This document shows, piece by piece, positions 53,994 to 62,274 of a stretch of DNA of 64,000 nt (positions within the stretch are counted from its first letter, which is position 1; each line of letters opens with the position of its first letter). This DNA comes from Saprospiraceae bacterium (GTDB taxonomy: Bacteria; Bacteroidota; Bacteroidia; Chitinophagales; Saprospiraceae). The translations under genes and the position numbers were made by a program. Where the stretch lies: contig JALHQW010000007.1 of the NCBI GenBank assembly GCA_022841745.1, forward strand, positions 1 to 64,000. The letters run 5' to 3'. A model generated the notes under the pieces. That model saw only the letters and a list, made by a program, of their open reading frames with translations, ran no database searches and had not been told where the DNA came from.

Positions 53994-54128
53994 GCACCCC
54001 GTTGGCTTTTCAATAAGCCGAATATAATCTTGAACCGAATACCCCAAAGGTTGTTTATTCCAAGCGTTTTCAAGAATCAATTCAAACCTATTTTTGCCAT
54101 TAAATACACCTACTGTAAATGCTCGGCG

Positions 54129-54160
54129 CCATCCAGCATCCAGTATCCAGCATCCAGCAT
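54129..54160 (+). repeat. Heptamer array (CATCCAG)n touching a start codon
   Basis: Four units (one TATCCAG) end as CATCCAGC-ATG at the ArsC-like start codon. It mirrors 53911-53959. Confidence 0.9.
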
Positions 54161-54515
54161 GAAAAAAGTCTATCTTCTCAACAATTGTGGAACCTGCCAG
54201 CGCATTATGGGCGATTTGTGCGAATTGCCCGGCTTCGAGCGCCAGAACATCAAGGAACAGAACATTGAGCCGGAAGTATTGGACTGGTTAAAGGAAAAAG
54301 CAGGCTCTTACGAAGTGCTGTTCAGCAAGCAGGCCATGAAGTACAAGTCAATGGGCTTGAAGGAAAAGCACTTGACCGAGCAAGACTTCAGGAACCTCAT
54401 TTTGGAAGAATACACCTTCCTGAGAAGACCGGTCATTATTGATGGCGAGGCAGTATGGTTTGGCAATGCGCCAAAGACCGTCGAGGCAGCGAAGGCAGCC
54501 TTGGTGAAGTCATAA
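54159..54515 (+). CDS. ArsC/Spx-like thioredoxin-fold protein
   Basis: 118 residues from ATG 54159. The N-terminus MKKVYLLNNCGTCQRI carries a C-x-x-C pair (C10, C13) at the redox position of the ArsC/YffB/Spx group, and the KYKSMGLKEKHLTE and RRPVIIDGE strands fit the fold. True arsenate reductases have a CX5R-type site or a single Cys with Arg residues further on; here a conserved RRP is present. Both arsenate reduction and thiol-stress functions are known; the substrate is not proven. Confidence 0.75.
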   Translation: MKKVYLLNNCGTCQRIMGDLCELPGFERQNIKEQNIEPEVLDWLKEKAGSYEVLFSKQAMKYKSMGLKEKHLTEQDFRNLILEEYTFLRRPVIIDGEAVWFGNAPKTVEAAKAALVKS

Positions 54516-54518
54516 ATA

Positions 54519-54560
54519 CAAAACGGCTGTTCTCTGGGAATAACGGCCGTTTTGTATTTA
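54519..54560 (+). terminator. Bidirectional terminator
   Basis: TACAAAACGGC pairs with GCCGTTTTGTA, with A/T runs on both sides. It separates the convergent ArsC-like and FG-GAP genes. Confidence 0.7.
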
Positions 54561-54575
54561 GGGCGAATGAAATAC

Positions 54576-57311
54576 TTACCGCTCGACCACGACCCTATGT
54601 ACGCTGAGGCCGCCAACCGTCTCCACGAGTATCAGGTAAACCCCGGTCGAAAGCCCGTTGAGGTTGACTGGCAGTGATTCGTTGCCGCCAATTTCCATTT
54701 TTTGAACTTCCCTCCCAGTTGCATCAAAGACCCGTAGCATTTCTGCCTTTACTTTAATGTTCACTACCACTTCGCCAGTGGTAGGGTTCGGGCTGATGCT
54801 TACTTTCCCGTTGGCGTTCAAGGTTTCACTACTTGCCGAAACGCCGACCGTTACGGCCACCCTTTCCGAAACACATTCTACGGTTGGCTTTTGCACCTGC
54901 CAGTTGTAGAAATAGTAATAGTACTCGTTGCCAAGGTAGTCGTTCGTGATTTCGCCCATCGTGCCAATGGCGTAGGGGAATTGGGTGGCGGCAGCGGTAT
55001 TCCTATACAGGCCATTTTCCAAGCAACGCAAGGAGAGGTTATTGCCGACAGGCACCTTAAAATTCAAGGGGAGCACGTGCGCACCCGCTGTTTCTAGGGT
55101 GAACTGGGCTTCCTCAAGCAGGGTGCCAGTACCATCAAAAAGCCGAACAGTACGCAATCCAATAGGTGCGGTTGCTGGCAAATAAACGGTCACTTCGTTT
55201 ATGGTGAAAGGTTCCCAAACATCGAAAACATTGTAAGACCCCAAGGACGGCTGGCCTCCTTGGCCTGAATTGTCCAACTTGCCCCCAGTTTGAATTTCTC
55301 CAGGGTAAATGTGCAAGTCCTCCACGTAATAGGTGGTGGTTTGGCCAAGCATGGGCGTTTGGAACTCAGTGCCATTGCCGATTACCAAGCCACCAACGGG
55401 TGCATCGTACCATGTGAGGTTTTCGCCAACCGCAGTCAGCAGCACCGAGTCGCCCGGAGCGATATTGGCACCAGTGACGATGGGCGGGTCGTTTTCCAAT
55501 ACCAAAACCTCCACGGAAACTGAGGTGATGGGGTCATCGTCGCAAACAGCGTCCGTCGAGACGTTGTATTCCCCCGAAGCATTGACGGTAATGCTGGCGC
55601 CAGTTGCACCAGTTGACCAAACGGGATTCGGGCCGCCCGTCATGTTCAGCACCAATTCACCTCCTTCGCAGAATTTGGTGGGGCCTTGGGGTTCGATAAA
55701 AGGAACCACCTCTACCGCCTCCAATACGGGAATTGAATTGGTAAATGAGATGCAACCAGTGCCGTCGGTCAGGATGGCGTTGTAGGTGCCTGGTTGGGTG
55801 ACAGTCAGCATATCCCCCGTAGCCCCATTGTTCCATTCAACCGTGGCAGCTGCCGGATTGGGCACCAATAGTTCCAAGGTTTCGCCGGGGCAAAGCTGAA
55901 GGTCTCCGTTTACGATGATTTCGGTTTGAGGCAGCAGGCAGCTTGCTTCTGCCATTGTCAAGGTCGAGTTGATGGTTGGATTCAACATCACCGTACGGAT
56001 GCCAGACGGCCATTCTACTATCACGGAATCAACTGATGTGGCCGCTCCAAGCCCGAAATGGGTGTTCAGTGAGCTCATCGGGGCGAACCCCCCGCTGGAG
56101 CGCACTTCACGTATTTGCCTGCCCCAAGCACCATAAATTTCTATCCTCGAACCGATGCCGTTGCGGTTGCTAACGGTTCCTAAAGTGTTTATTTTCAACC
56201 AATTATAACCACTGGTCGTATTCAGGTAAATGGTGTTGTTTTTGAGTATGTCCAAATACCCATCGTTGTTCAGGTCGCCAATGCCGCCACCATCAACGGG
56301 CAGGTTTTGGCCCGTGAAGGTAAGGTCACCTTTGTTTAAATATAACTGTGTGAACATCTCGGAGAGGATATCAACCCAACCATCGTTGTTGAAATCCGCC
56401 GCTGCGTTTTCCCAAGCCCCAAGGTCATGGGGTGTTATGCCCGTATTGACAATGATGTCCGTAAAGGTGCCATTGCCATTGTTCAGGAAAAAGCGGTTGG
56501 CGAAGTCATGGTTGACGATAAAGGCGTCGAAATCGCCATCGTTGTCAAAATCCTCAAAAACCGTGGTCCATGATTGCGCATTGTCGTCAATTCCGGCCTC
56601 GGTGCCAGACTCGGTGAAGGTGCCGTCCCCGTTATTCTTATACAGGAGGTTGGTTCGGTTGATGTTTCCGGGTTGTGAGCCACCTACGCATTTGGTGATA
56701 TAGAGGTCATCGTCACCGTCATTATCGTAATCCGTCCAGATGGCAGCATAGTTGCCGGGGCGGTCGGCGGTTGGGATGAGCGTTTGGTCGAGCGCCATCG
56801 TTCCGGTTCCATCGTTCCGATAAGGATGCGATTGGTCAACATCATGGCATACAAATGCATCCAAATCGCCGTCGTTGTCAATATCGGCCAACGTTGAACG
56901 CTGGCTGAAGATGTACTCGGGCATAGCGTATTCTGCATACGAGGTGCCGGTGGGGTTTGACATCACGAATGAAACCGCATCGCCATCGCCAAAAAGCAGG
57001 TCGTTATAGCCGTTGTTGTCGAGGTCGCCAGCACAGATGCTCCACGATGGGAAGCTCTGGAAGGAAATCGGGAAAAAGCCCTGTTGAAATCCGCCGCCAA
57101 CCTTTTGATAGTCAATGTACATCCCATTCTGCGTAACCCTTACCACGTCGTCAAGTTGGTCATTGTTCATGTCCACCACGCAATTGCCAAAGTTGAATCC
57201 GATGATGGGGTTCAGCAGGCTGTTGTTGGGTACCATGCTGACGGGCACTTGGGTACTGGCTTCAAAAGCCAATACAAGGAAAAAAAAAGCAACAAGCAGG
57301 TAGATCTTCAT
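54576..57311 (-). CDS. FG-GAP/ASPIC T9SS-exported protein
   Basis: 911 residues. Signal peptide (FFLVLAFEASTQ), then at least six FG-GAP repeats with Ca loops (DIDNDGDLDAF, DYDNDGDDDLYI, DFDNDGDFDAFIV, DLNNDGYLDIL), an ASPIC/UnbV block (NRNGIGSRIEIYG, HFGLGAA), Ig-like repeats with PGTYN and SGEYNV, a unique domain from about 650 to 830, and a type A sorting domain (SISPNPTTGEVVVNI, STGVYLIL). It is an outer-membrane-exported or surface protein, a paralogue in build of the one at 33809. Its role is unknown. Confidence 0.87.
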   Translation of the reverse strand: MKIYLLVAFFFLVLAFEASTQVPVSMVPNNSLLNPIIGFNFGNCVVDMNNDQLDDVVRVTQNGMYIDYQKVGGGFQQGFFPISFQSFPSWSICAGDLDNNGYNDLLFGDGDAVSFVMSNPTGTSYAEYAMPEYIFSQRSTLADIDNDGDLDAFVCHDVDQSHPYRNDGTGTMALDQTLIPTADRPGNYAAIWTDYDNDGDDDLYITKCVGGSQPGNINRTNLLYKNNGDGTFTESGTEAGIDDNAQSWTTVFEDFDNDGDFDAFIVNHDFANRFFLNNGNGTFTDIIVNTGITPHDLGAWENAAADFNNDGWVDILSEMFTQLYLNKGDLTFTGQNLPVDGGGIGDLNNDGYLDILKNNTIYLNTTSGYNWLKINTLGTVSNRNGIGSRIEIYGAWGRQIREVRSSGGFAPMSSLNTHFGLGAATSVDSVIVEWPSGIRTVMLNPTINSTLTMAEASCLLPQTEIIVNGDLQLCPGETLELLVPNPAAATVEWNNGATGDMLTVTQPGTYNAILTDGTGCISFTNSIPVLEAVEVVPFIEPQGPTKFCEGGELVLNMTGGPNPVWSTGATGASITVNASGEYNVSTDAVCDDDPITSVSVEVLVLENDPPIVTGANIAPGDSVLLTAVGENLTWYDAPVGGLVIGNGTEFQTPMLGQTTTYYVEDLHIYPGEIQTGGKLDNSGQGGQPSLGSYNVFDVWEPFTINEVTVYLPATAPIGLRTVRLFDGTGTLLEEAQFTLETAGAHVLPLNFKVPVGNNLSLRCLENGLYRNTAAATQFPYAIGTMGEITNDYLGNEYYYYFYNWQVQKPTVECVSERVAVTVGVSASSETLNANGKVSISPNPTTGEVVVNIKVKAEMLRVFDATGREVQKMEIGGNESLPVNLNGLSTGVYLILVETVGGLSVHRVVVER

Positions 57312-57440
57312 AATAATCCTATTTTAAAATGCTGCGCAAGGTATAAGCTAACAGCAACGAATAGACTGTTAAAGGAGTTGTTTTGTCTTTTTTTGGACTT
57401 AAAAAAATGAACCTGCTAGGTAAAGTGTGAATAATTGAAA

Positions 57441-58925
57441 TTAATCATCAACAGCTTCATCCCATTTTGCTTCCCCTTCCCATCGAGCCATCACGGCCGT
57501 TGCAAGGCAGTTACCAATCAGGTTGACGGAAGTGCGCCCCATGTCCATCAGCACATCCACGCCAAGTATGAGTGCAATCGGCCAATCGGGTAGGTCAAAT
57601 TGGGCACAGGTACCTGCAAGTATGACCAACGACGCCCGGCTCACCCCTGCGACGCCTTTACTTGTGAGCATCAGCGTGAACACGATAATGATTTGCTGGC
57701 CGATACTCAACTCAATACCCGCTGCTTGTGCCACGAAGATAGTCGCTAAGGAAAGGTAAAGGGTGGAGCCATCAAGGTTGAAGCTGTAACCGGTTGGAAG
57801 CACGAAGGCCACTATTTTGCGGGGAACCCCGAATTTTTCCATGTTCTTCAACGCCAATGGCAATGCCGACTCGCTACTGCTGGTAGCAAAGGCCAACGTC
57901 GCAGGCTCGCTAACGTAGTTGATGAATCGTTTTATTGGAATTTTTAACCAAATCATCAAAGGAACAAACACAAGTAAGATGAAAACAATAAGTGCCCCAT
58001 ATAGCGTCAGTACCAGTATCCCAAGGTTCTTCAAAATATCAATGCCCTTGTCGCCTACGGTATGCGCTATGGCACCGCCGACAGCAATAGGCGCAAGTTT
58101 CATAACGAAATTCGTAAACTGAAACATGACGTGCGCCAGCGAATCGCAAAAGTCGAGCATGGTGGCCTTATGCTTGTCCTCCACGAACATGAGGCCCATG
58201 GCAAACAAAATGGAAAATACCACGATTTGGAGCACCTGCCCCTCTGCCACCGACTTGGCGATGTTGGAAGGGAAAATGTGCAATACAACCTCTTTCCAGT
58301 TTTCTTTTTTCTTCGGTGAAATAAATTCCACGTCTTTGTCGCCATATTTGATGGTCAGTTTTCCATTGGCAGCGTTTGTGTCGAGCTTCATGCTCAAGTC
58401 TGCTGGATTAACGGTCAATTTCTCGGCAACTGCTTCTTTCTTGATGCCATAACCCGCCTTGGACAAATTAATGGCGCCAAGCCCCACGAACAACGCAATA
58501 GTGGTGACGATTTCAAAATAAACAATTGTTTTCAGGCCAAGCCGCCCCATGTCCTTGAGGTTGGCATGGCCAGCAATGCCTATGACCAGCGTTGCGAACA
58601 ACAGCGGTGCAATAATGGTCTTGATGAGGTGAATAAAAATGCTGGAAAAAATGTCCAACTCTTTTCCGAATGCTGGGAAATCATACCCAACCTCCACACC
58701 AATCACCATGCTGAAAAGAATCCATAGAGTAAGGTTGTTGCGTTGCCAGCAGATTGCAAACAAGAGTGCTATCGCTGCCCAACGAGCAACGGTCGGCACT
58801 AAGGTTGGAAGGCTAACCAGGTCCATTGCGTAAGCTGCGGTAAGCAAGATGGCGATGGTGCTTACCAGCCAGGCTCCCATGCGGAGGTTGGCGTTGACGA
58901 GTGTGGGAGTTTTTTTCTTGGTCAT
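57441..58925 (-). CDS. DAACS dicarboxylate/amino acid:cation symporter
   Basis: 494 residues, somewhat long. Eight membrane helices and the two re-entrant loops are visible: ATSSSESALPLAL (the serine-rich HP1 motif, normally SSxATLP), PTGYSFNLDGSTLY (the NMDGT helix 7 motif, here NLDGS), and LTSKGVAGVSRASLVIL (HP2), then LGVDVLMDMGRTSVNLIGN. It takes up glutamate, aspartate or C4-dicarboxylates with Na+ or H+. A loop of about 70 residues (about 165-235) between helices 3 and 4 explains the extra length. Confidence 0.9.
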   Translation of the reverse strand: MTKKKTPTLVNANLRMGAWLVSTIAILLTAAYAMDLVSLPTLVPTVARWAAIALLFAICWQRNNLTLWILFSMVIGVEVGYDFPAFGKELDIFSSIFIHLIKTIIAPLLFATLVIGIAGHANLKDMGRLGLKTIVYFEIVTTIALFVGLGAINLSKAGYGIKKEAVAEKLTVNPADLSMKLDTNAANGKLTIKYGDKDVEFISPKKKENWKEVVLHIFPSNIAKSVAEGQVLQIVVFSILFAMGLMFVEDKHKATMLDFCDSLAHVMFQFTNFVMKLAPIAVGGAIAHTVGDKGIDILKNLGILVLTLYGALIVFILLVFVPLMIWLKIPIKRFINYVSEPATLAFATSSSESALPLALKNMEKFGVPRKIVAFVLPTGYSFNLDGSTLYLSLATIFVAQAAGIELSIGQQIIIVFTLMLTSKGVAGVSRASLVILAGTCAQFDLPDWPIALILGVDVLMDMGRTSVNLIGNCLATAVMARWEGEAKWDEAVDD

Positions 58926-58954
58926 GCTAAAAGATTATTTCGTCAAAAAACACA

Positions 58955-58982
58955 AAGGCCGGAAGCATATTGCCTCCGGCCT
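58955..58982 (-). terminator. Terminator of the PD40 gene
   Basis: AGGCCGGAGGCAATATGCTTCCGGCCT on the minus strand: 8-9 bp GC-rich stem, small loop, then TTTGTGTTTTTT. It ends the transcript from 59149-60117 before the symporter. Confidence 0.8.
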
Positions 58983-59148
58983 CTGTGCAGGAAATCAGAA
59001 ATCGTGAAATAGAAAATTCTTGCTTCAAAAAGGCCAATGCTCATTTTCTATATCTCAACTTGCCTAATTTCCTCGAAAGATTTACCGGAAAACGCCGGGC
59101 AAGTTAGGTAAGATTTTTTGCTGTGCAATGGGTATTCCAAGCACTGCT

Positions 59149-60117
59149 TTATTTGCCAGTGCCCTTTGCGATTTTCACCTCGTTACTTTTCGCCGTTTTG
59201 TTTATTTCATAGATATCGAAGCAGTTGAATCCTTCAATGTTACCGCTGCACTGCGAACCGGGCCGGTCGCTGGCGAGGTAACCCGTTTGGGATGGTTCGT
59301 GGTAGGAAAAAAACAGGTCGTCGTAAGCGGTATTGAAGGGTTTTCCCATGTTCTTGGGAGCTTGCCAATTGCCAGACTTGTCCCTTTTTACGGAAAAAAC
59401 ATCAAAACGTCCAGCCCCTTGCATGCCGTTCGAGCTAAAATAAAGGGTTTGGGCCGTCTGGTTATAGCTTGGCGTCACTTCGTCGCTGGCTGAGTTGAAG
59501 GGCAGGCAGTATGGCGTTTCAAACTTACCGTCAAATGTGATGGGGCTTGCCCAAATATCCATCATCCCCTTGCCGCCCGACCTGTTGGAAGCAAAATAGA
59601 GGATGTACTTTTTTTGCGAAGCATCAAAACCGATGGCTGGCTGGGTATTGTTGGAGCCACGAAGGTTGATTTGGTCTGGCAGTTTTACAGCGGCACCCCA
59701 AGTGCCATCGAAGGCCCGGTCACGGTACCATAGTTCACATTTCTGCATGGCCTCGTCGCTGCACATCGTGAAATACATGCGACTGGCGTCTGGCATTAGG
59801 GTAGGGCAAGCTACGTGCTTGTTGTTCTTTTTTAGATTGAATTCGTCGTCGGCCTTTGGTTGCTCGCCGGGCTTGAAGGAAAAAATACGGCTAACGGCCG
59901 TTTCGCCTTGCTTTGGATCCCTGGTGCTTGAAAAATAAATTCTGTCGGCGTATCGCACAGGTGCAAAATCGGCAACCTGCGCATTGATGGTGGAGGAATA
60001 GCGTTGAGCGCCATACTCGAAAGTGGTGATGGTGGAAGGTTTTGGCGAGACTTGGGTACTTGAACGTGCAATGCACAGCAATCCCAACAAGGAGGTAAAG
60101 ATTATTTTGGCAGTCAT
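59149..60117 (-). CDS. PD40 beta-propeller protein (shorter paralogue)
   Basis: 322 residues with a signal peptide (LLGLLCIARSSTQ). The body is a WD40-like PD40 propeller with blades marked DASRMYFTMC, KKYILYFASNRSGGKGMMDIW, TLYFSSNGMQGAGRFDVF and TGYLASDRPGS. It is a paralogue of the propeller in the next gene upstream (60466), sharing motif order and spacing, but lacks its TPR region. Such propellers occur in T9SS component PorE and in TolB; there is no OmpA domain, so it may be a partner or an independent protein. Confidence 0.8.
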   Translation of the reverse strand: MTAKIIFTSLLGLLCIARSSTQVSPKPSTITTFEYGAQRYSSTINAQVADFAPVRYADRIYFSSTRDPKQGETAVSRIFSFKPGEQPKADDEFNLKKNNKHVACPTLMPDASRMYFTMCSDEAMQKCELWYRDRAFDGTWGAAVKLPDQINLRGSNNTQPAIGFDASQKKYILYFASNRSGGKGMMDIWASPITFDGKFETPYCLPFNSASDEVTPSYNQTAQTLYFSSNGMQGAGRFDVFSVKRDKSGNWQAPKNMGKPFNTAYDDLFFSYHEPSQTGYLASDRPGSQCSGNIEGFNCFDIYEINKTAKSNEVKIAKGTGK

Positions 60118-60409
60118 TACTTAAGTAAGTTTTGGTGTATGGTTAATGCAGATGAAATGGACACGAAAGCCCTTGGACGTTTTCAGTAGATTGTTCTAGT
60201 ATTGGCGGTGAGTAGGCCAGGTGAGCTAAGTGTAAACCGATTTATGAGAAGGGAAAATGTAAGAATTGTGGTGCAAATATAGGCTGTAAAAAAGCGGTTG
60301 GCAAGGGGCAGGCACGACGGCAGACGACAATAAATATAGTAAAAAATAAACCATTAAATAATTTCATAACTATTATAAGGCTGACTTAAAACCCATTGAG
60401 GCATCAAAT

Positions 60410-60445
60410 AAAAAAGCGATTGAAACTGTTTTCAATCGCTTTTTT
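60410..60445 (-). terminator. Terminator of the TPR-PD40 gene
   Basis: AAAAAAGCGATTGAAA pairs with TTTTCAATCGCTTTTTT, loop CTG. This is a strong bidirectional terminator 20 bp after the stop of 60466-62037. The rest of the 348-bp gap (60118-60465) shows nothing else. Confidence 0.9.
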
Positions 60446-60465
60446 ATTGATTATTTTTTGAAAAA

Positions 60466-62037
60466 TTATGGGTCGAGAGGGCGGCGGAGGTAAATCTGCC
60501 TGCTCAATTCGATGAAATAGCTGAAACCTTCCGTGCTGAACTCAAAAGAATATGGCTCGTAGCCTTCGGCAATGACCGTCAATTGGTAGCGCTTTCCAGT
60601 GTCAAGCCTGACGGGCACATTGTTTTGGTCGTTACGGGCCTTAAAGGCACCTGTTTCACTGCTGCCAATCTCTTTTATTTCCACTTTTGGCGCATAGACC
60701 GGGTTGTTGTCCAAGGAGCGAAAGACCTTTAGGTCAACCTCTGCAAAAACCCTTGCCGAATAAATGTCCAAGTTTGTGATGGTTTGGTCACTGCCCGCCG
60801 AATTGGGTTTAGGCCTGTTGGAAACCAAATAAGCATTTTGGCTCTGACCGTGGTAGGTATAATAGGTGTCGTCGTAGCTGCTGTTGAGCATGCCGCCAAG
60901 GTTTTCAGGTGCCCGCCATTCGCCGTCCTTGTTTTTTTGGCCCCGATAAATGTCGAATCCACCCATGCCCGGCCAACCATTTGAACTGAAGAATAAAGTC
61001 TGTGTTGGTTGATGAAAAAACGGTGTGATATCGTCTTCTGCTGTATTGAATGGCAAGGAAACAGCCTCTGAAAAACTGCCGTTCGGTTGAATGACACTGC
61101 ACCAAATATCCAGCCCTCCCCTACCATTGGGCCTGTCCGACGAAAAATATAGCACATATTTCTTGCTCTGCAAGTCCCAGGCTATGGAAGGCTGGGTCGT
61201 GCTTGCGCCCTTGAAATTCACCTGCTCTGGCAACCGCTTTGGTGGGCCCCATGTGCCCTCGTATTCCCGGTCACGGTACCATATCTCGCAACCCTCCGAT
61301 TCGATGAAGTCGCCTTTGCATAGGGTATAATAAACCCTGCTTGCATCTGGCGTCAAGGAGACATTGCCAGCACTCAAATTTTCTTTCTCAGGATTTGATA
61401 CAAACAGCCTTGGGGCATACTGCCCCCTTGCCTCGTAAATCCGGCTGACCGGTTTTTTTGCATTGCGCTTGCCGCCCTCAGTTTCGGCTATGGAAGTAAA
61501 ATAAATTTTGTCGGCATACCTAAGTGGAGCAAAATCGGGACGGGGCGTGTTGACGTTCTCAGCCAATGGCTGGACGTCCAGTGGATTCCCTTTTGACCTA
61601 ACTTCGTCGTCCATGGCCTTTATGGCTTCTGTGGCCAGATAGGCAAAAAGGTTGTCAGGAGCGTTGTGGGCATCAATATAGGCTTGATAGTAGCGCCTTG
61701 CCTCATCCTCTTTTTGCAAGTCCATCTTTACGGTTGCCAATTGGAAGTCAGTGACCGAGTAGTATCCAACCTTGGCTTCGTCTGGAATCCTTCCGAGGTA
61801 TTCCTCCGCTTTGTGCAAATCTCCGGAAAGCCTTGCAGCTTCGCCAGCAATGAACAAAGAAGCTACACTATTGGCATCAATTTCAAGCACTTTTTCGCTG
61901 AAGATCAATGCGGATGGATAATCCTTGGAATGAAAAGCGGTCAGTGCCTTTTTCTCATAGTTCTCCAAATATTGGCCGTAGGCCATATTTGAAAACAGCA
62001 TGAGTAAAGTGAATACAATAGTGTTCCAGTAGCTCAT
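60466..62037 (-). CDS. TPR-PD40 protein, PorE-like without OmpA domain
   Basis: 523 residues from ATG 62037 (signal peptide MSYWNTIVFTLLMLFSNMAYGQ). Residues about 22-150 are TPR repeats, about 165-430 a PD40 propeller (VYYTLCKGD, YVLYFSSDRPNGRGGLDIW, LFFSSNGWPGMGGFDIYRG, NAYLVSNRPK), and about 440-523 a CRD-like beta-sandwich (VRLDTGKRYQLTVIAEGYEP). This order is that of the T9SS-linked protein PorE, but the C-terminal OmpA peptidoglycan-binding domain is missing. It is probably exported to the periplasm or outer membrane; a structural or T9SS role is inference. Confidence 0.8.
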   Translation of the reverse strand: MSYWNTIVFTLLMLFSNMAYGQYLENYEKKALTAFHSKDYPSALIFSEKVLEIDANSVASLFIAGEAARLSGDLHKAEEYLGRIPDEAKVGYYSVTDFQLATVKMDLQKEDEARRYYQAYIDAHNAPDNLFAYLATEAIKAMDDEVRSKGNPLDVQPLAENVNTPRPDFAPLRYADKIYFTSIAETEGGKRNAKKPVSRIYEARGQYAPRLFVSNPEKENLSAGNVSLTPDASRVYYTLCKGDFIESEGCEIWYRDREYEGTWGPPKRLPEQVNFKGASTTQPSIAWDLQSKKYVLYFSSDRPNGRGGLDIWCSVIQPNGSFSEAVSLPFNTAEDDITPFFHQPTQTLFFSSNGWPGMGGFDIYRGQKNKDGEWRAPENLGGMLNSSYDDTYYTYHGQSQNAYLVSNRPKPNSAGSDQTITNLDIYSARVFAEVDLKVFRSLDNNPVYAPKVEIKEIGSSETGAFKARNDQNNVPVRLDTGKRYQLTVIAEGYEPYSFEFSTEGFSYFIELSRQIYLRRPLDP

Positions 62038-62274
62038 CTGATCAATGGTTTTAGTCTTTGCCAAAATCTTGAAATGCTGGCGAAGGCTAGGCTTCGCAAA
62101 AAGGGAGGGACTCGAGACGGAGCTTGGTCATGCAGATTTGAGAAGTTAGTGGAACAAATATTAAGCCATAGGTAAAAGCATTAATTTGATATTTACCTTA
62201 AAAAATAGGACCAGGAACTGAACGCTGACGGTCTGTGCGTGTATAACAGCATAAAAAATCAAGCAATTTGCCTT

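Noticed and set aside
53865-54158. An extended N-terminus of the ArsC-like protein with repeated MLDAGCW
   Set aside because: These codons translate the GATGCTG heptamer array and the divergent promoter region; the ArsC fold begins at ATG 54159.
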